Shown piece after piece: positions 25,525 to 33,769 of a stretch of 64,000 bases of DNA; the first letter of the stretch is position 1, and the number at the start of each line of letters is the position of its first letter. The stretch spans positions 558,001 to 622,000 of the forward strand of contig OZ245920.1 in the NCBI GenBank assembly GCA_965229685.1, read 5' to 3'. The translations under genes and the position numbers were made by a program. The notes under the pieces were generated by a model. That model did no database searches. It worked only from the letters and a program-made list of their open reading frames with translations, and was not told the origin of the DNA. The stretch comes from Pacificispira sp033344895. Lineage in GTDB: Bacteria; Pseudomonadota; Alphaproteobacteria; UBA8366; Aestuariispiraceae.

Positions 25525-26469
25525 GTGGAAGCGCCCAACGACCGGATCGAGATGAAGGTGGCGGAGCGCCACAGCCTGACCCCGGAAATCATGGAATTCA
25601 CGCTGGAACCGGCAACCGGATCGGCCCTGCCGGCCTTTACGCCCGGCGCCCATATCACTGTCGAGACCCCTGACGGCGCCATGCGCCGATATTCGCTTTT
25701 GAACGACGGAACGGCCCCTTCCGCTTATGTGATCGCCGTTAAACGAGAGCGAAACTCCCGTGGCGGTTCGGCGTCGATGCATGAGCAGGCGCAGGAAGGA
25801 ACGGCGCTGTTAATCGAGGCTCCGGAGAACGACTTCGAGTTGGTCGACAGTGCGAAATACATTCTGATCGCCGGCGGGATCGGCGTGACCCCGATCCTGT
25901 CGATGGCCCGGCATCTCAGCCGTGAAGGAAAACCCTTCACCATCGTCTACTGCACACGGACCGCCGCAGACACCGCGTATCTGGACGAGATTTCAGCCTT
26001 CAAGGGCGCCACCGTCCACCACGATGAAGGCGATATCGATCAGGCTTATGATTTTTGGGACCTGCTGGAGAAACCCGGGACGGAGCATGTCTACTGCTGT
26101 GGCCCGTTCGGCCTGATGGAGGAAATCAAGGCCCTGACCGGACATTGGCCGGACGGTCGCGTTCATTTCGAAGAGTTCAGCCCGGTTTCCGTCGTTCGCG
26201 ACGACGATGTCGCGTTCAACGTAACGCTAAAATCGAAAGGCCAGACGATCGAAGTTCCCGCCGATCGCTCCATTCTGGAAGCCTTGCGGGACGCCGGAGT
26301 GCAGACCGTTAGTTCTTGCGAAAGCGGCACGTGCGGCACCTGTAAATGCGCCTTGATCGAAGGCGAAGCGGATCACCGCGACCTTGTCCTTATGGACGAG
26401 GAAAAAGCCGACCACATCATGATCTGCGTCTCGCGCGCCAAGACCGGGGACCTGACGATTGATCTCTGA
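25525..26469 (+). CDS. Phthalate dioxygenase reductase (FMN and plant-type 2Fe-2S)
   Basis: The 314-residue electron-transfer protein has domains in phthalate dioxygenase reductase order. A flavin-binding barrel contains RRYSLLND at about 54-61, an NAD-binding domain has ILIAGGIGVTPILSMARHL at 113-131 and YCCGPFGLM, and a C-terminal ferredoxin carries cysteines 265, 270, 273 and 301. It starts with GTG 25525 behind AGGGGGA. It passes electrons from NADH to the Rieske oxygenase encoded divergently. Its stop overlaps the next gene by 11 bp, so they are one operon. Confidence 0.9.
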   Translation: MEAPNDRIEMKVAERHSLTPEIMEFTLEPATGSALPAFTPGAHITVETPDGAMRRYSLLNDGTAPSAYVIAVKRERNSRGGSASMHEQAQEGTALLIEAPENDFELVDSAKYILIAGGIGVTPILSMARHLSREGKPFTIVYCTRTAADTAYLDEISAFKGATVHHDEGDIDQAYDFWDLLEKPGTEHVYCCGPFGLMEEIKALTGHWPDGRVHFEEFSPVSVVRDDDVAFNVTLKSKGQTIEVPADRSILEALRDAGVQTVSSCESGTCGTCKCALIEGEADHRDLVLMDEEKADHIMICVSRAKTGDLTIDL

Positions 26470-27625
26470 CCCCATCCGTCTGGGGGTCGCCGGACTCGGA
26501 CGCGGCTTCATGTTGACTTTGCCGAGTTTGCTGGCCGATCCCCACACCAAACTGGTGGCCAGTGCCGCCCCGCGGGAGGAATCGCGGCAGGCCTTCCGAA
26601 ACCAGTTCGGAGGAAACGCTCACACGACTGTCGAGGAACTGGCGAAAGACCCGGATGTCGAAGCGGTCTACATCGCCACGCCGCATCAGATGCACCGCGA
26701 CCATGCGGAAATTCTGGCGGCAGCCGGAAAGCACCTTCTTGTCGACAAGCCGCTGGCCATAGACATGGCGGATGCGACGGCGATTGTGGACGCGGTAGAG
26801 CGGGCCGGGATTCGTCTGGTCACCGGTCCCAGCCATAGCTTCGATCAGCCGGTCGTCGCCGCCCGCCATATAATCGACACCGGGCGCTTCGGAACGGTGC
26901 GCATGGTCCACGCCCTGAATTACACGGATTTCCTATACCGCCCGCGCCGGCCGGAAGAACTTTCAACGGCATCGGGCGGCGGTGTCGTGTTCAGCCAGGC
27001 GGTTCATCAGGTCGATGTCGTTCGCCTGCTGATGGGAGGGACGGCGCACGCCGTCTCCGCCGCGACCGGCAACTGGGACCCGGCGCGGCCGACCGAAGGC
27101 GCCTATGCGGCATTGCTGCATTTCGACGGGGGCCGATTCGCAAATCTCGTTTACTCCGGCTATGCCCATTACGACAGCGATGTCCTCCAGGACGGGATCG
27201 GCGAACTGGGCCAGCCCAAGGATATGTCGACCTATGGCGCGGCCCGCCGGGCGCTGGCCTCCGTCTCCTCTCCGGAGGAAGAAGCCGCGTTAAAGTCGAA
27301 ACGCACATTCGGCGCCACCGAGGTCCCGGCCGCCGCCCCCCATCCCGAGCATTTCGGGCCGGTCTTCATCAGTTGCGACCGTGCCGACCTGCGCCTGACC
27401 GGCAAGGGGATCGAGATATGGGGCGATTCGAAGCGGGAATTCGTCTCTGTCCCCGCCATCCCGGCGCCACGCACCGAAGTTCTGAAAGGTCTCTACGACG
27501 CGATCCGGTTTGGTAAGGCGCCACCGCAGAATGCGCGGTGGGGCCGTGCCAGCCTGGAAGTCTGTCACGCGATCCTGGAAAGCGCGAACACCAACGAGCG
27601 CATCTTACTGCGCCATCAGTCCTAG
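26459..27625 (+). CDS. 4,5-cis-dihydrodihydroxyphthalate dehydrogenase (Gfo/Idh/MocA family)
   Basis: The 388-residue protein has an N-terminal NAD-binding fold beginning IRLGVAGLGRGFM, the family lysine in LLVDKPLAIDMADA, and a second domain that includes GGGVVFSQAVHQVDVVRLLMGG. Gfo/Idh/MocA enzymes serve the dihydrodiol dehydrogenase step in bacterial phthalate clusters (Pht4), instead of the short-chain dehydrogenases seen elsewhere. A TTG start at 26459 inside the reductase gene is supported by GGGGA upstream and by the family-like N-terminus. The product would be 4,5-dihydroxyphthalate. Confidence 0.85.
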   Translation: MISDPIRLGVAGLGRGFMLTLPSLLADPHTKLVASAAPREESRQAFRNQFGGNAHTTVEELAKDPDVEAVYIATPHQMHRDHAEILAAAGKHLLVDKPLAIDMADATAIVDAVERAGIRLVTGPSHSFDQPVVAARHIIDTGRFGTVRMVHALNYTDFLYRPRRPEELSTASGGGVVFSQAVHQVDVVRLLMGGTAHAVSAATGNWDPARPTEGAYAALLHFDGGRFANLVYSGYAHYDSDVLQDGIGELGQPKDMSTYGAARRALASVSSPEEEAALKSKRTFGATEVPAAAPHPEHFGPVFISCDRADLRLTGKGIEIWGDSKREFVSVPAIPAPRTEVLKGLYDAIRFGKAPPQNARWGRASLEVCHAILESANTNERILLRHQS

Positions 27626-27648
27626 ATATCAGGGAGGAAAGACCGAAT

Positions 27649-28638
27649 ATGGGTACGCTGAGATTATCGATCGCCATGGGCGATTACGACCGCACCCGGC
27701 CGATCCACGACGGTCGCGTCAAGATTGACGGTGTGGAGCCGGTGACGATGCTGCTGTCGCCGGAAGAAATGTTCTTTCGGGCCTTCCGGCATGAAGCCTT
27801 CGATGTCAGCGAGCTTTCCTTCTCCTCCTATTGCGTAAAGCATTCGAAGGGAGAGAGCCCCTATGTCGCCGTGCCGGTATTCCTGTCGCGGGCTTTCCGG
27901 CATTCCTCCATCTATATCCGTACCGACAAGGGAATCAAATCGCCGGCGGATCTAAAGGGCCGCCGGATCGGGATCGCGGAATGGCAATTGACCGCCAATG
28001 TCTGGGTCCGGGGAATCCTGGAGGACTACGACGTCAAGCAATCGGAGATCAGCTGGGTGCGCGGCGGTATGCACGCAACCGGACGCCCCGAAAAGATTCC
28101 GGTCAACGTCCCGAATGACGTCACGATCGAAGCGGCCCCGGACGACCGGACGCTGGATCAGATGCTGCGCAATGGAGAGATCGACGGGTTCATCGGCCCA
28201 CGGTCCCTGCGCTGTTTCGACGAGGGACATCCGAATGTCGGACGGTTGTTCGCGGACGGCATCGAGGCGGCGTCCGCCCATTTCGAGCGTACCGGCATCT
28301 TTCCAATCATGCATGTGCTCGGCGTGAAGCGGGAGATCGCGGATGCCAATCCCTGGCTGCCCGGCGCCCTGCTGAAGGCCTTTACACAATCCAAGGCAAT
28401 GGCACAGCAGGCCCTGCAGGACACGTCGGCGACGAAGGTCACGATGCCCTTTGTCGAAGATACGCTAACGCTTGCCCGGCGCCTGATCGGGCCGGAAATC
28501 TGGACCTATGGCGTTCCCGGCAACGAGACGGTGCTGGAGGCGTTTCTGGACCTGCATCACCGGCAAGGACTTTCCCCGCGCCGCCTAAGCATCGGCGAGA
28601 TTTTCCATCCGGCGACCTATGAGGCCTACAGCCTGTGA
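27649..28638 (+). CDS. 4,5-dihydroxyphthalate decarboxylase
   Basis: The 329-residue protein folds like a periplasmic binding protein but has no signal peptide, as is known for the cytosolic 4,5-dihydroxyphthalate decarboxylase (Pht5). Recognisable parts are LSIAMGDYDRTRPIHDGRV at the start and VSELSFSSYCV around residue 50. The ATG at 27649 follows AGGGAGGA. It converts 4,5-dihydroxyphthalate to protocatechuate, the substrate of PcaGH in the divergent operon. It lies 23 bp after the dehydrogenase gene. Confidence 0.88.
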   Translation: MGTLRLSIAMGDYDRTRPIHDGRVKIDGVEPVTMLLSPEEMFFRAFRHEAFDVSELSFSSYCVKHSKGESPYVAVPVFLSRAFRHSSIYIRTDKGIKSPADLKGRRIGIAEWQLTANVWVRGILEDYDVKQSEISWVRGGMHATGRPEKIPVNVPNDVTIEAAPDDRTLDQMLRNGEIDGFIGPRSLRCFDEGHPNVGRLFADGIEAASAHFERTGIFPIMHVLGVKREIADANPWLPGALLKAFTQSKAMAQQALQDTSATKVTMPFVEDTLTLARRLIGPEIWTYGVPGNETVLEAFLDLHHRQGLSPRRLSIGEIFHPATYEAYSL

Positions 28639-28642
28639 TCGG

Positions 28643-29182
28643 CTACTCCATGAAGCTGGAACGCGTGGCCGGCATTTTCAGGCCCCGCGCTTCGACTTCA
28701 ATCTCATCCTGTTCAAGATTGGCGAGGATCGCGATCAGGTCTTCGCGGAGCCGGTCACGCCGCTCTTCCGGGATACCCGCAAGGGCGACCTCGTTCGCTT
28801 CGACCGCAAGCGGCTCGAGCAGTTTTTGCAGGTCGCGGCCCTTGGGACATAGGAAGACATGCTGCCGCCGCTTGTTACCGCCCTGCGTCCGGCGCTCGAT
28901 GATCCCCAGCCGCTCCAACTTCGTCAGGGCGGTATGGGTGGTAGGTGCCGTAAGGTTTGCCGCTTCGGCCAACTGGCTTTGCGAAATTCCTTCGTGCTTC
29001 CACAGGATGCGCAGGAAGACCCATTGGCCGAACGAAATTTCATGCAGGGCCAACCGGCGTGCAAGCGACCGATTGAAGCCGCGGGCACACAAACGGACGA
29101 GATGCGCAATGCGTTCGTCCTGGTACGACAGAAGGTCCTTCGCATCCGGGGCGGCGTCGGGTTTCGGCCTTGGCGTGGACAT
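28643..29182 (-). CDS. MarR-family transcriptional regulator
   Basis: The 179-residue protein has a winged helix at about residues 45-115: FGQWVFLRILWKHEGISQSQLAEAANLTAPTTHTALTKLERLG, in pieces, then wing RRTQGGNKRRQHVFL. Long N- and C-terminal helices form the dimer. The ATG at 29182 has an ideal AGGAGA upstream, so a longer start is rejected. It is convergent with the decarboxylase gene (4 bp gap) and divergent from the ThDP enzyme gene. MarR proteins of aromatic operons usually repress and release on binding an aromatic acid. The tandem palindromes at 25462-25488 are the best candidate target. Confidence 0.85.
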   Translation of the reverse strand: MSTPRPKPDAAPDAKDLLSYQDERIAHLVRLCARGFNRSLARRLALHEISFGQWVFLRILWKHEGISQSQLAEAANLTAPTTHTALTKLERLGIIERRTQGGNKRRQHVFLCPKGRDLQKLLEPLAVEANEVALAGIPEERRDRLREDLIAILANLEQDEIEVEARGLKMPATRSSFME

Positions 29183-29293
29183 CCGGTCTCCTGGGCTCGA
29201 TGCGAAGAAATGCGATACCGTCACGAGAAACGCGATCCGGACGGGCTATGTCGCAGCGCGAAAGATGCAGCACAATAGCGAAGGAAGCAGGAA

Positions 29294-31066
29294 TTGGTAA
29301 ACCCGAGGAAAGACGACCCCGCCGAAACGCCTGTGCCGAGCTCCGGCGACACGCTATGGGGCAGCGATGCCCTTGCCGAGACGCTGCGCCGCCTTGGCAT
29401 TGAATATGTCGCGCTGAACCCGGGCTCCAGCCTTCGCGGACTCCACGACAGTCTGGTAAACCATCTGGGCAATACCGATCCCAAAATGCTGCTCTGCCTT
29501 CATGAAGAGCATGCCGTCGCAATCGCACATGGCTGGGCCAAGGTAACCGGCGAGCCGATGGCGGTCATCCTGCATGCCAATGTCGGCCTGATGCATGGCT
29601 CCATGGCGATTTACAATGCGTGGTGTGACCGGGTTCCGATGCTGATTCTGGGCGCCACCGGTCCGGTCGCCGCCGATTTACGCCGACCGTGGATTGACTG
29701 GATACATACGTCCCGCGACCAGGCCGCGATCATCCGACCCTATGTGAAATGGGACGATCAACCCGCCAGCCTGCCCGCCTCGGTCGATGCGATGGCGCAC
29801 GCCTTTTCGATTTCGAAGACCGCCCCGCAAGCACCCACCTATGTCTGCTTCGACGTTTCGGTGCAGGAGGCCGCGATATCGGACATGCCGTCGCTTCCCA
29901 CATTCTCCACATACCCGACGCCGGATGTCCCGACACCGTCGCCCTCGCAGCTCGCGCACCTCAAGGACATGCTGAAGCAGGCGGAACACCCGACATTCAT
30001 GTTCGGGCGCATGACCCGCTCTGCCGAGGACTGGTCCGCGCGCGTCGCCCTGGCAGAGCACTACGGGGCGCGTGTGGTGACCGACGTAAAGACCGGCGCG
30101 GTCTTTCCGACCGACCATCCGCTGCATGTCGGGCCGCCATCCTTCTTCCTGTCGGAGCCACAAGCAGCGGCGTTGCGGGAAGCGGATTTGATCGTTGCTT
30201 TCGATTGGGTCGACGTCGCGGGATCGATAGGCCACACGCAATCAACGGCTCCGGTGGTGAACATTTCCATCGATCATCATTTGTCGAACGGCTGGTCCTT
30301 CGATCATACCGGTCCGGTTCGGGCGGAATTGCACATCGCCACGCAGCCTGACCTCTGCGTTGCCGCCTTGCTGGATGACCTGGGAATCCCGCGGCCGGAC
30401 GCCGTTCCCCCAATTCCTGTGACCGCCAATTCCGCTTTCGACGAAGCCGCCGACGCAATCTCGATGCAGGATTTCGCTAGCGCGCTCGGCGCAGGCCTTC
30501 GCGGAGAGCTAGCGACACTGATGCGCCTGCCGTTGGGATGGGATGCCGGACGTTGGGATTTCCATCATCCGCTGGACTATCTGGGGTATGACGGCGGGGC
30601 GGGTATCGGCTCGGGGCCCGGCATGGCGGTCGGCGCGGCACTGGCCTTGCAGGAAACCGGGCGCCTGCCGGTCGCGGTCATCGGTGACGGCGACACCATG
30701 ATGGGAGTTTCCGCGTTATGGACCGCGGCCCGCTACCGGATCCCGATGCTGGTCGTCGTCTGCAACAACCGCTCCTTTTACAATGACGAGATACACCAGG
30801 AGAAAGTTGCCAAGGCGCGAAACCGCCCCACCGAAAACAAGTGGATCGGCCAGGCCATCGCCGGTCCGGATATCGACTTCGCGGCGATGGCCGAGGCGCA
30901 AGGCATGATCGGCATTGGCCCGATCTCCAGGCCGCAAGACCTGTCGGATGCCATCCGATCCGCCGCCCGCCAGGTCCGCGACGGCCGCTGCGTCCTGATC
31001 GATGCCCGCGTCGAACCCGAATACGCTTCCTCCATGTCAAAGGGCATGACCGACGATGGGTCATAG
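29294..31066 (+). CDS. Thiamine-diphosphate-dependent enzyme (acetolactate synthase/benzoylformate decarboxylase-like)
   Basis: The 590-residue protein has the full three-domain ThDP architecture. The PYR domain carries the activating glutamate in LHEEHAVAIAHG (E71 or E72), the middle domain spans about 215-365, and the PP domain has GDGDTMMG at 464-471 and NNRSF at 491-495 binding ThDP-Mg. A TTG start is used as there is no ATG in the N-terminal region. In a phthalate cluster a decarboxylase acting on an aryl-glyoxylate such as phthalonate would make sense, since it would yield 2-carboxybenzaldehyde for the neighbouring aldehyde dehydrogenase. This substrate is inferred, not shown; acetolactate synthase-type carboligation is an alternative. 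Confidence 0.75.
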   Translation: MVNPRKDDPAETPVPSSGDTLWGSDALAETLRRLGIEYVALNPGSSLRGLHDSLVNHLGNTDPKMLLCLHEEHAVAIAHGWAKVTGEPMAVILHANVGLMHGSMAIYNAWCDRVPMLILGATGPVAADLRRPWIDWIHTSRDQAAIIRPYVKWDDQPASLPASVDAMAHAFSISKTAPQAPTYVCFDVSVQEAAISDMPSLPTFSTYPTPDVPTPSPSQLAHLKDMLKQAEHPTFMFGRMTRSAEDWSARVALAEHYGARVVTDVKTGAVFPTDHPLHVGPPSFFLSEPQAAALREADLIVAFDWVDVAGSIGHTQSTAPVVNISIDHHLSNGWSFDHTGPVRAELHIATQPDLCVAALLDDLGIPRPDAVPPIPVTANSAFDEAADAISMQDFASALGAGLRGELATLMRLPLGWDAGRWDFHHPLDYLGYDGGAGIGSGPGMAVGAALALQETGRLPVAVIGDGDTMMGVSALWTAARYRIPMLVVVCNNRSFYNDEIHQEKVAKARNRPTENKWIGQAIAGPDIDFAAMAEAQGMIGIGPISRPQDLSDAIRSAARQVRDGRCVLIDARVEPEYASSMSKGMTDDGS

Positions 31067-31376
31067 AAACATCTTAAATCGGCGGGCAACCGGGGAAACT
31101 CCGGGCGCCTCGAACGGTCTCACGAGGTCGACCTCGACGTCTGTTAAGGGTCATCATCGGTAGTCTGAGCCCGCGAAGCGGATTGTCTGAAAATGCGCAG
31201 TTGTAGGCAGATCAAGATCGAGTTGCAGTAGCGCTCAGTCCGCATCGCCGGACGAAATTGGACCTTGCGCCCCGCTTTATCCGGCAGTTCCCACTGTTCG
31301 ACAGTTCGGGTTTGAAAATTCCTGCCTGTCGGGGTTTCTAGTTGGGGCTTCAGACACAGTACAGGATTCCCCGCCC
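31067..31376. other. Intergenic region between the ThDP enzyme and acyl-CoA dehydrogenase genes
   Basis: About 310 bases without a gene. It holds a perfect 14-bp palindrome CGAGGTCGACCTCG at 31123-31136 of unknown role and GC-rich stem sequences just after the ThDP gene stop (around 31090-31104) that could help terminate transcription. The promoter of the acyl-CoA dehydrogenase gene should be in its right half. Confidence 0.35.
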
Positions 31377-32537
31377 ATGACCCCCGATCAGGACGAATAT
31401 CAGGATATCCGCGACGCCGTGCGGGCGCTGTGTGCCGAGTTTCCGGCGGAGTATCACCGCAAGATCGATGCGGAGCGGGGCTATCCGGAGGCCTTCGTGC
31501 AGGCGTTGACCGAGGGCGGTTGGATGGCGGCGCTGATTCCGGAAGAGTATGGCGGGTCGGGGCTGGGGCTGACCGAGGCGTCGGTCATCATGGAGGAGAT
31601 CAACCGCGCGGGCGGCAATTCCGGGGCCTGCCACGGCCAGATGTATAATATGAACACGCTGGTCCGGCACGGGTCGGAGGCGCAGCGCCGGGCCTATCTG
31701 CCGAAGATCGCGGCGGGCGAATTGCGCCTGCAGTCCATGGGCGTGACGGAGCCGACGACGGGCACGGACACGACCAAGATCAAGACCAACGCGGTGCGCA
31801 AGGGCGACCGCTGGGTCATCAACGGCCAGAAGGTCTGGATCAGCCGGGTGCAGCATTCGGACCTGATGATCCTGCTGGCCCGCACGACGCCGCTGGCCGA
31901 GGTGAAGAAGAAATCCGAGGGCCTGTCGATCTTCCTGGTCGACATTGCCGAGGCGATGAAGGGCGGCATGGATGTGCGCCCGATCCCCAATATGGTGAAC
32001 CACGAGACCAATGAGCTGTTCTTCGACAATCTGGAACTGCCGGAAGACAGCCTGATTGGCGAGGAAGGGCAGGGGTTCAAATACATCCTGACCGGCCTGA
32101 ATGCCGAACGCACGCTGATCGCCGCGGAATGCATCGGCGACGGCTACTGGTTCACCGACAAGGTCTGCGATTATGTCGGGGAACGTCAGGTCTTCGGCCG
32201 CCCGATCGGCCAGAACCAGGGCGTCCAGTTTCCGATTGCCGAGGCCTATATCGAGGTCCGCGCCGCCGATCTGATGCGCTTCCAGGCCTGCCGCCTCTAC
32301 GATGCCGGACAGCCCTGCGGCGCGGAGGCGAACATGGCGAAATACCTGGCCGCCAAGGCGTCCTGGGAGGCCGCCAATGCCTGCATCCAGTTCCACGGCG
32401 GCTTCGGCTTCGCCTGTGAATACGATGTCGAGCGCAAATTCCGCGAAACCCGCCTCTACCAGGTCGCCCCGATCTCGACCAACCTGATCCTCAGCTACAT
32501 TGCGGAGCACGTTCTGGGGCTCCCGCGGTCGTTCTGA
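31377..32537 (+). CDS. Acyl-CoA dehydrogenase family flavoprotein
   Basis: The 386-residue protein is a normal-length acyl-CoA dehydrogenase. It has an N-terminal helical domain, a FAD-binding middle segment QSMGVTEPTTGTDTTKIKTNAVRKG (positions about 119-143, shown in parts) with KVWISR, and a C-terminal domain with FHGGFGFACEYDVERKFRETRL. The usual C-terminal catalytic Glu motif before the GT/TE stretch is not obvious, as in several non-classical branches. The gene stands alone, so the substrate cannot be inferred. Confidence 0.82.
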   Translation: MTPDQDEYQDIRDAVRALCAEFPAEYHRKIDAERGYPEAFVQALTEGGWMAALIPEEYGGSGLGLTEASVIMEEINRAGGNSGACHGQMYNMNTLVRHGSEAQRRAYLPKIAAGELRLQSMGVTEPTTGTDTTKIKTNAVRKGDRWVINGQKVWISRVQHSDLMILLARTTPLAEVKKKSEGLSIFLVDIAEAMKGGMDVRPIPNMVNHETNELFFDNLELPEDSLIGEEGQGFKYILTGLNAERTLIAAECIGDGYWFTDKVCDYVGERQVFGRPIGQNQGVQFPIAEAYIEVRAADLMRFQACRLYDAGQPCGAEANMAKYLAAKASWEAANACIQFHGGFGFACEYDVERKFRETRLYQVAPISTNLILSYIAEHVLGLPRSF

Positions 32538-32694
32538 GAGGGACGCCCGGATGCGTCCTTTCTGAAGCATCGAAAAACTTCATATTCAGAAAGAATTTAT
32601 TAAGTCGTCTGGAAGATTTTTGGAAGAAGCCTAATGTCACCGGGGGGAGGTGAACGACGTGGCAGGGTAATCTGAAGAGTGGGTAAAGTCCGAA

Positions 32695-33123
32695 ATGAGC
32701 GACATTTCCAGAAACGAGTTTGCGTACGAACCGGTCCTGTTCGTGGATGACAATGAGATTATCCGTTCCAAGGCCGCCATGGTGCTTGAGAATATGGGAA
32801 TAGACTGCGTCCTTGCCGCCAATGGCGATGAAGCGATGCGGCTGCTGGAGAAGGACCGCTTCAGTCTGGTGATCACCGATATCGTGATGCCAAAGATGGA
32901 TGGTATCGAACTGATATCCTGGATGAGGTCCGCCAGGATCGATGTCCCCGTCATTGTCCTCAGCGGGAAGGTCCTGAACGAATCTCTGAGCTATTCCGAA
33001 CTGGCCACGAAGTTCGGCGCGGATATCGGTTTCCATAAGCCGCTGACCCCGACAAAGATCGAGATGGCGATGATGTTCCGGGCCGCACCGATCGATGGCC
33101 CGGCCCATATTGCTTGTTCGTGA
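32695..33123 (+). CDS. Single-domain response regulator (receiver only)
   Basis: The 142-residue protein has a complete receiver domain: acidic pair D18-D19 in FVDDNE, phospho-acceptor D62 in VITDIVMP, S90 in VIVLSGK and K115 in FHKPL. There is no output domain, so it probably relays phosphate to a partner or binds a target protein directly. No histidine kinase gene is adjacent; the nearest are more than 10 kb away. A truncated hydantoinase gene begins 17 bp downstream. Confidence 0.85.
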   Translation: MSDISRNEFAYEPVLFVDDNEIIRSKAAMVLENMGIDCVLAANGDEAMRLLEKDRFSLVITDIVMPKMDGIELISWMRSARIDVPVIVLSGKVLNESLSYSELATKFGADIGFHKPLTPTKIEMAMMFRAAPIDGPAHIACS

Positions 33124-33140
33124 GTCTCTGAAACCCCGCG

Positions 33141-33764
33141 ATGTCCAAGGCTGCGCCCGAAAAGGTGACGGCCATGGGCTTCGACTGCACGACGATTGCC
33201 TGCCTGGCCCACAAGGCCGATACCGGGTTCGCGGTTCACATCGAACCCTATGGCGGCGGCTTCGGCGGTGGTATCGACCAGGACGGCTGCGATGCGATCG
33301 ACAATCAGTTGTCGAACTGTGCCAATACGCCGGTGGAATCCCTCGACACGGGATACGACTTCTTCCGGGTCAAGGCCTACAGCATGGTGACGGATTCCTT
33401 CGGTCATGGACGCCATCGCGGCGGTGCGGGTTTCCTACGCAGCTACGAGATCCTGAAGGACGGGGCGACATTCGCGATCTATTCGGATCATCACAAATAT
33501 GCGCCGTCCGGCCTGTTCGGCGGCGGTGACGGTACGAAGGGCTATTGCCGCGTGCTGAGGGGCGGTGAGGAAATCATCGTCGGTTCCAAAAACCTCGTGA
33601 CGCTCAAGAAGGGCGACATCGTCGAGGTCTTCTGCGGCGGCGGCGGGGGCTATGGCGACCCGCGCGAGCGCGCCCGCAGCGACATCGAACGGGATATCGC
33701 GGAAGGGCTTCTGTCGCCGGGTGAGGCGGCCCGGGTCTATGCCATCCCCGAAGCGGCCGAGTAG
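33141..33764 (+). pseudogene. Hydantoinase B/oxoprolinase (HyuB) C-terminal fragment
   Basis: The 207 codons match only the last third of HyuB-type subunits, which are normally about 550-600 residues. Recognisable parts are GGGFGGGIDQDGCDAIDNQ, NTPVESLD, HGRHRGGAGFLRSY and the closing GDIVEVFCGGGGGYGDP. The N-terminal two thirds, and the partner HyuA gene, are missing. The 5' side has been replaced by the receiver gene, so a deletion or insertion probably cut it. The frame stays open, so a small protein may still be made, but catalysis is unlikely. Confidence 0.7.
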
Positions 33765-33769
33765 CCGGA

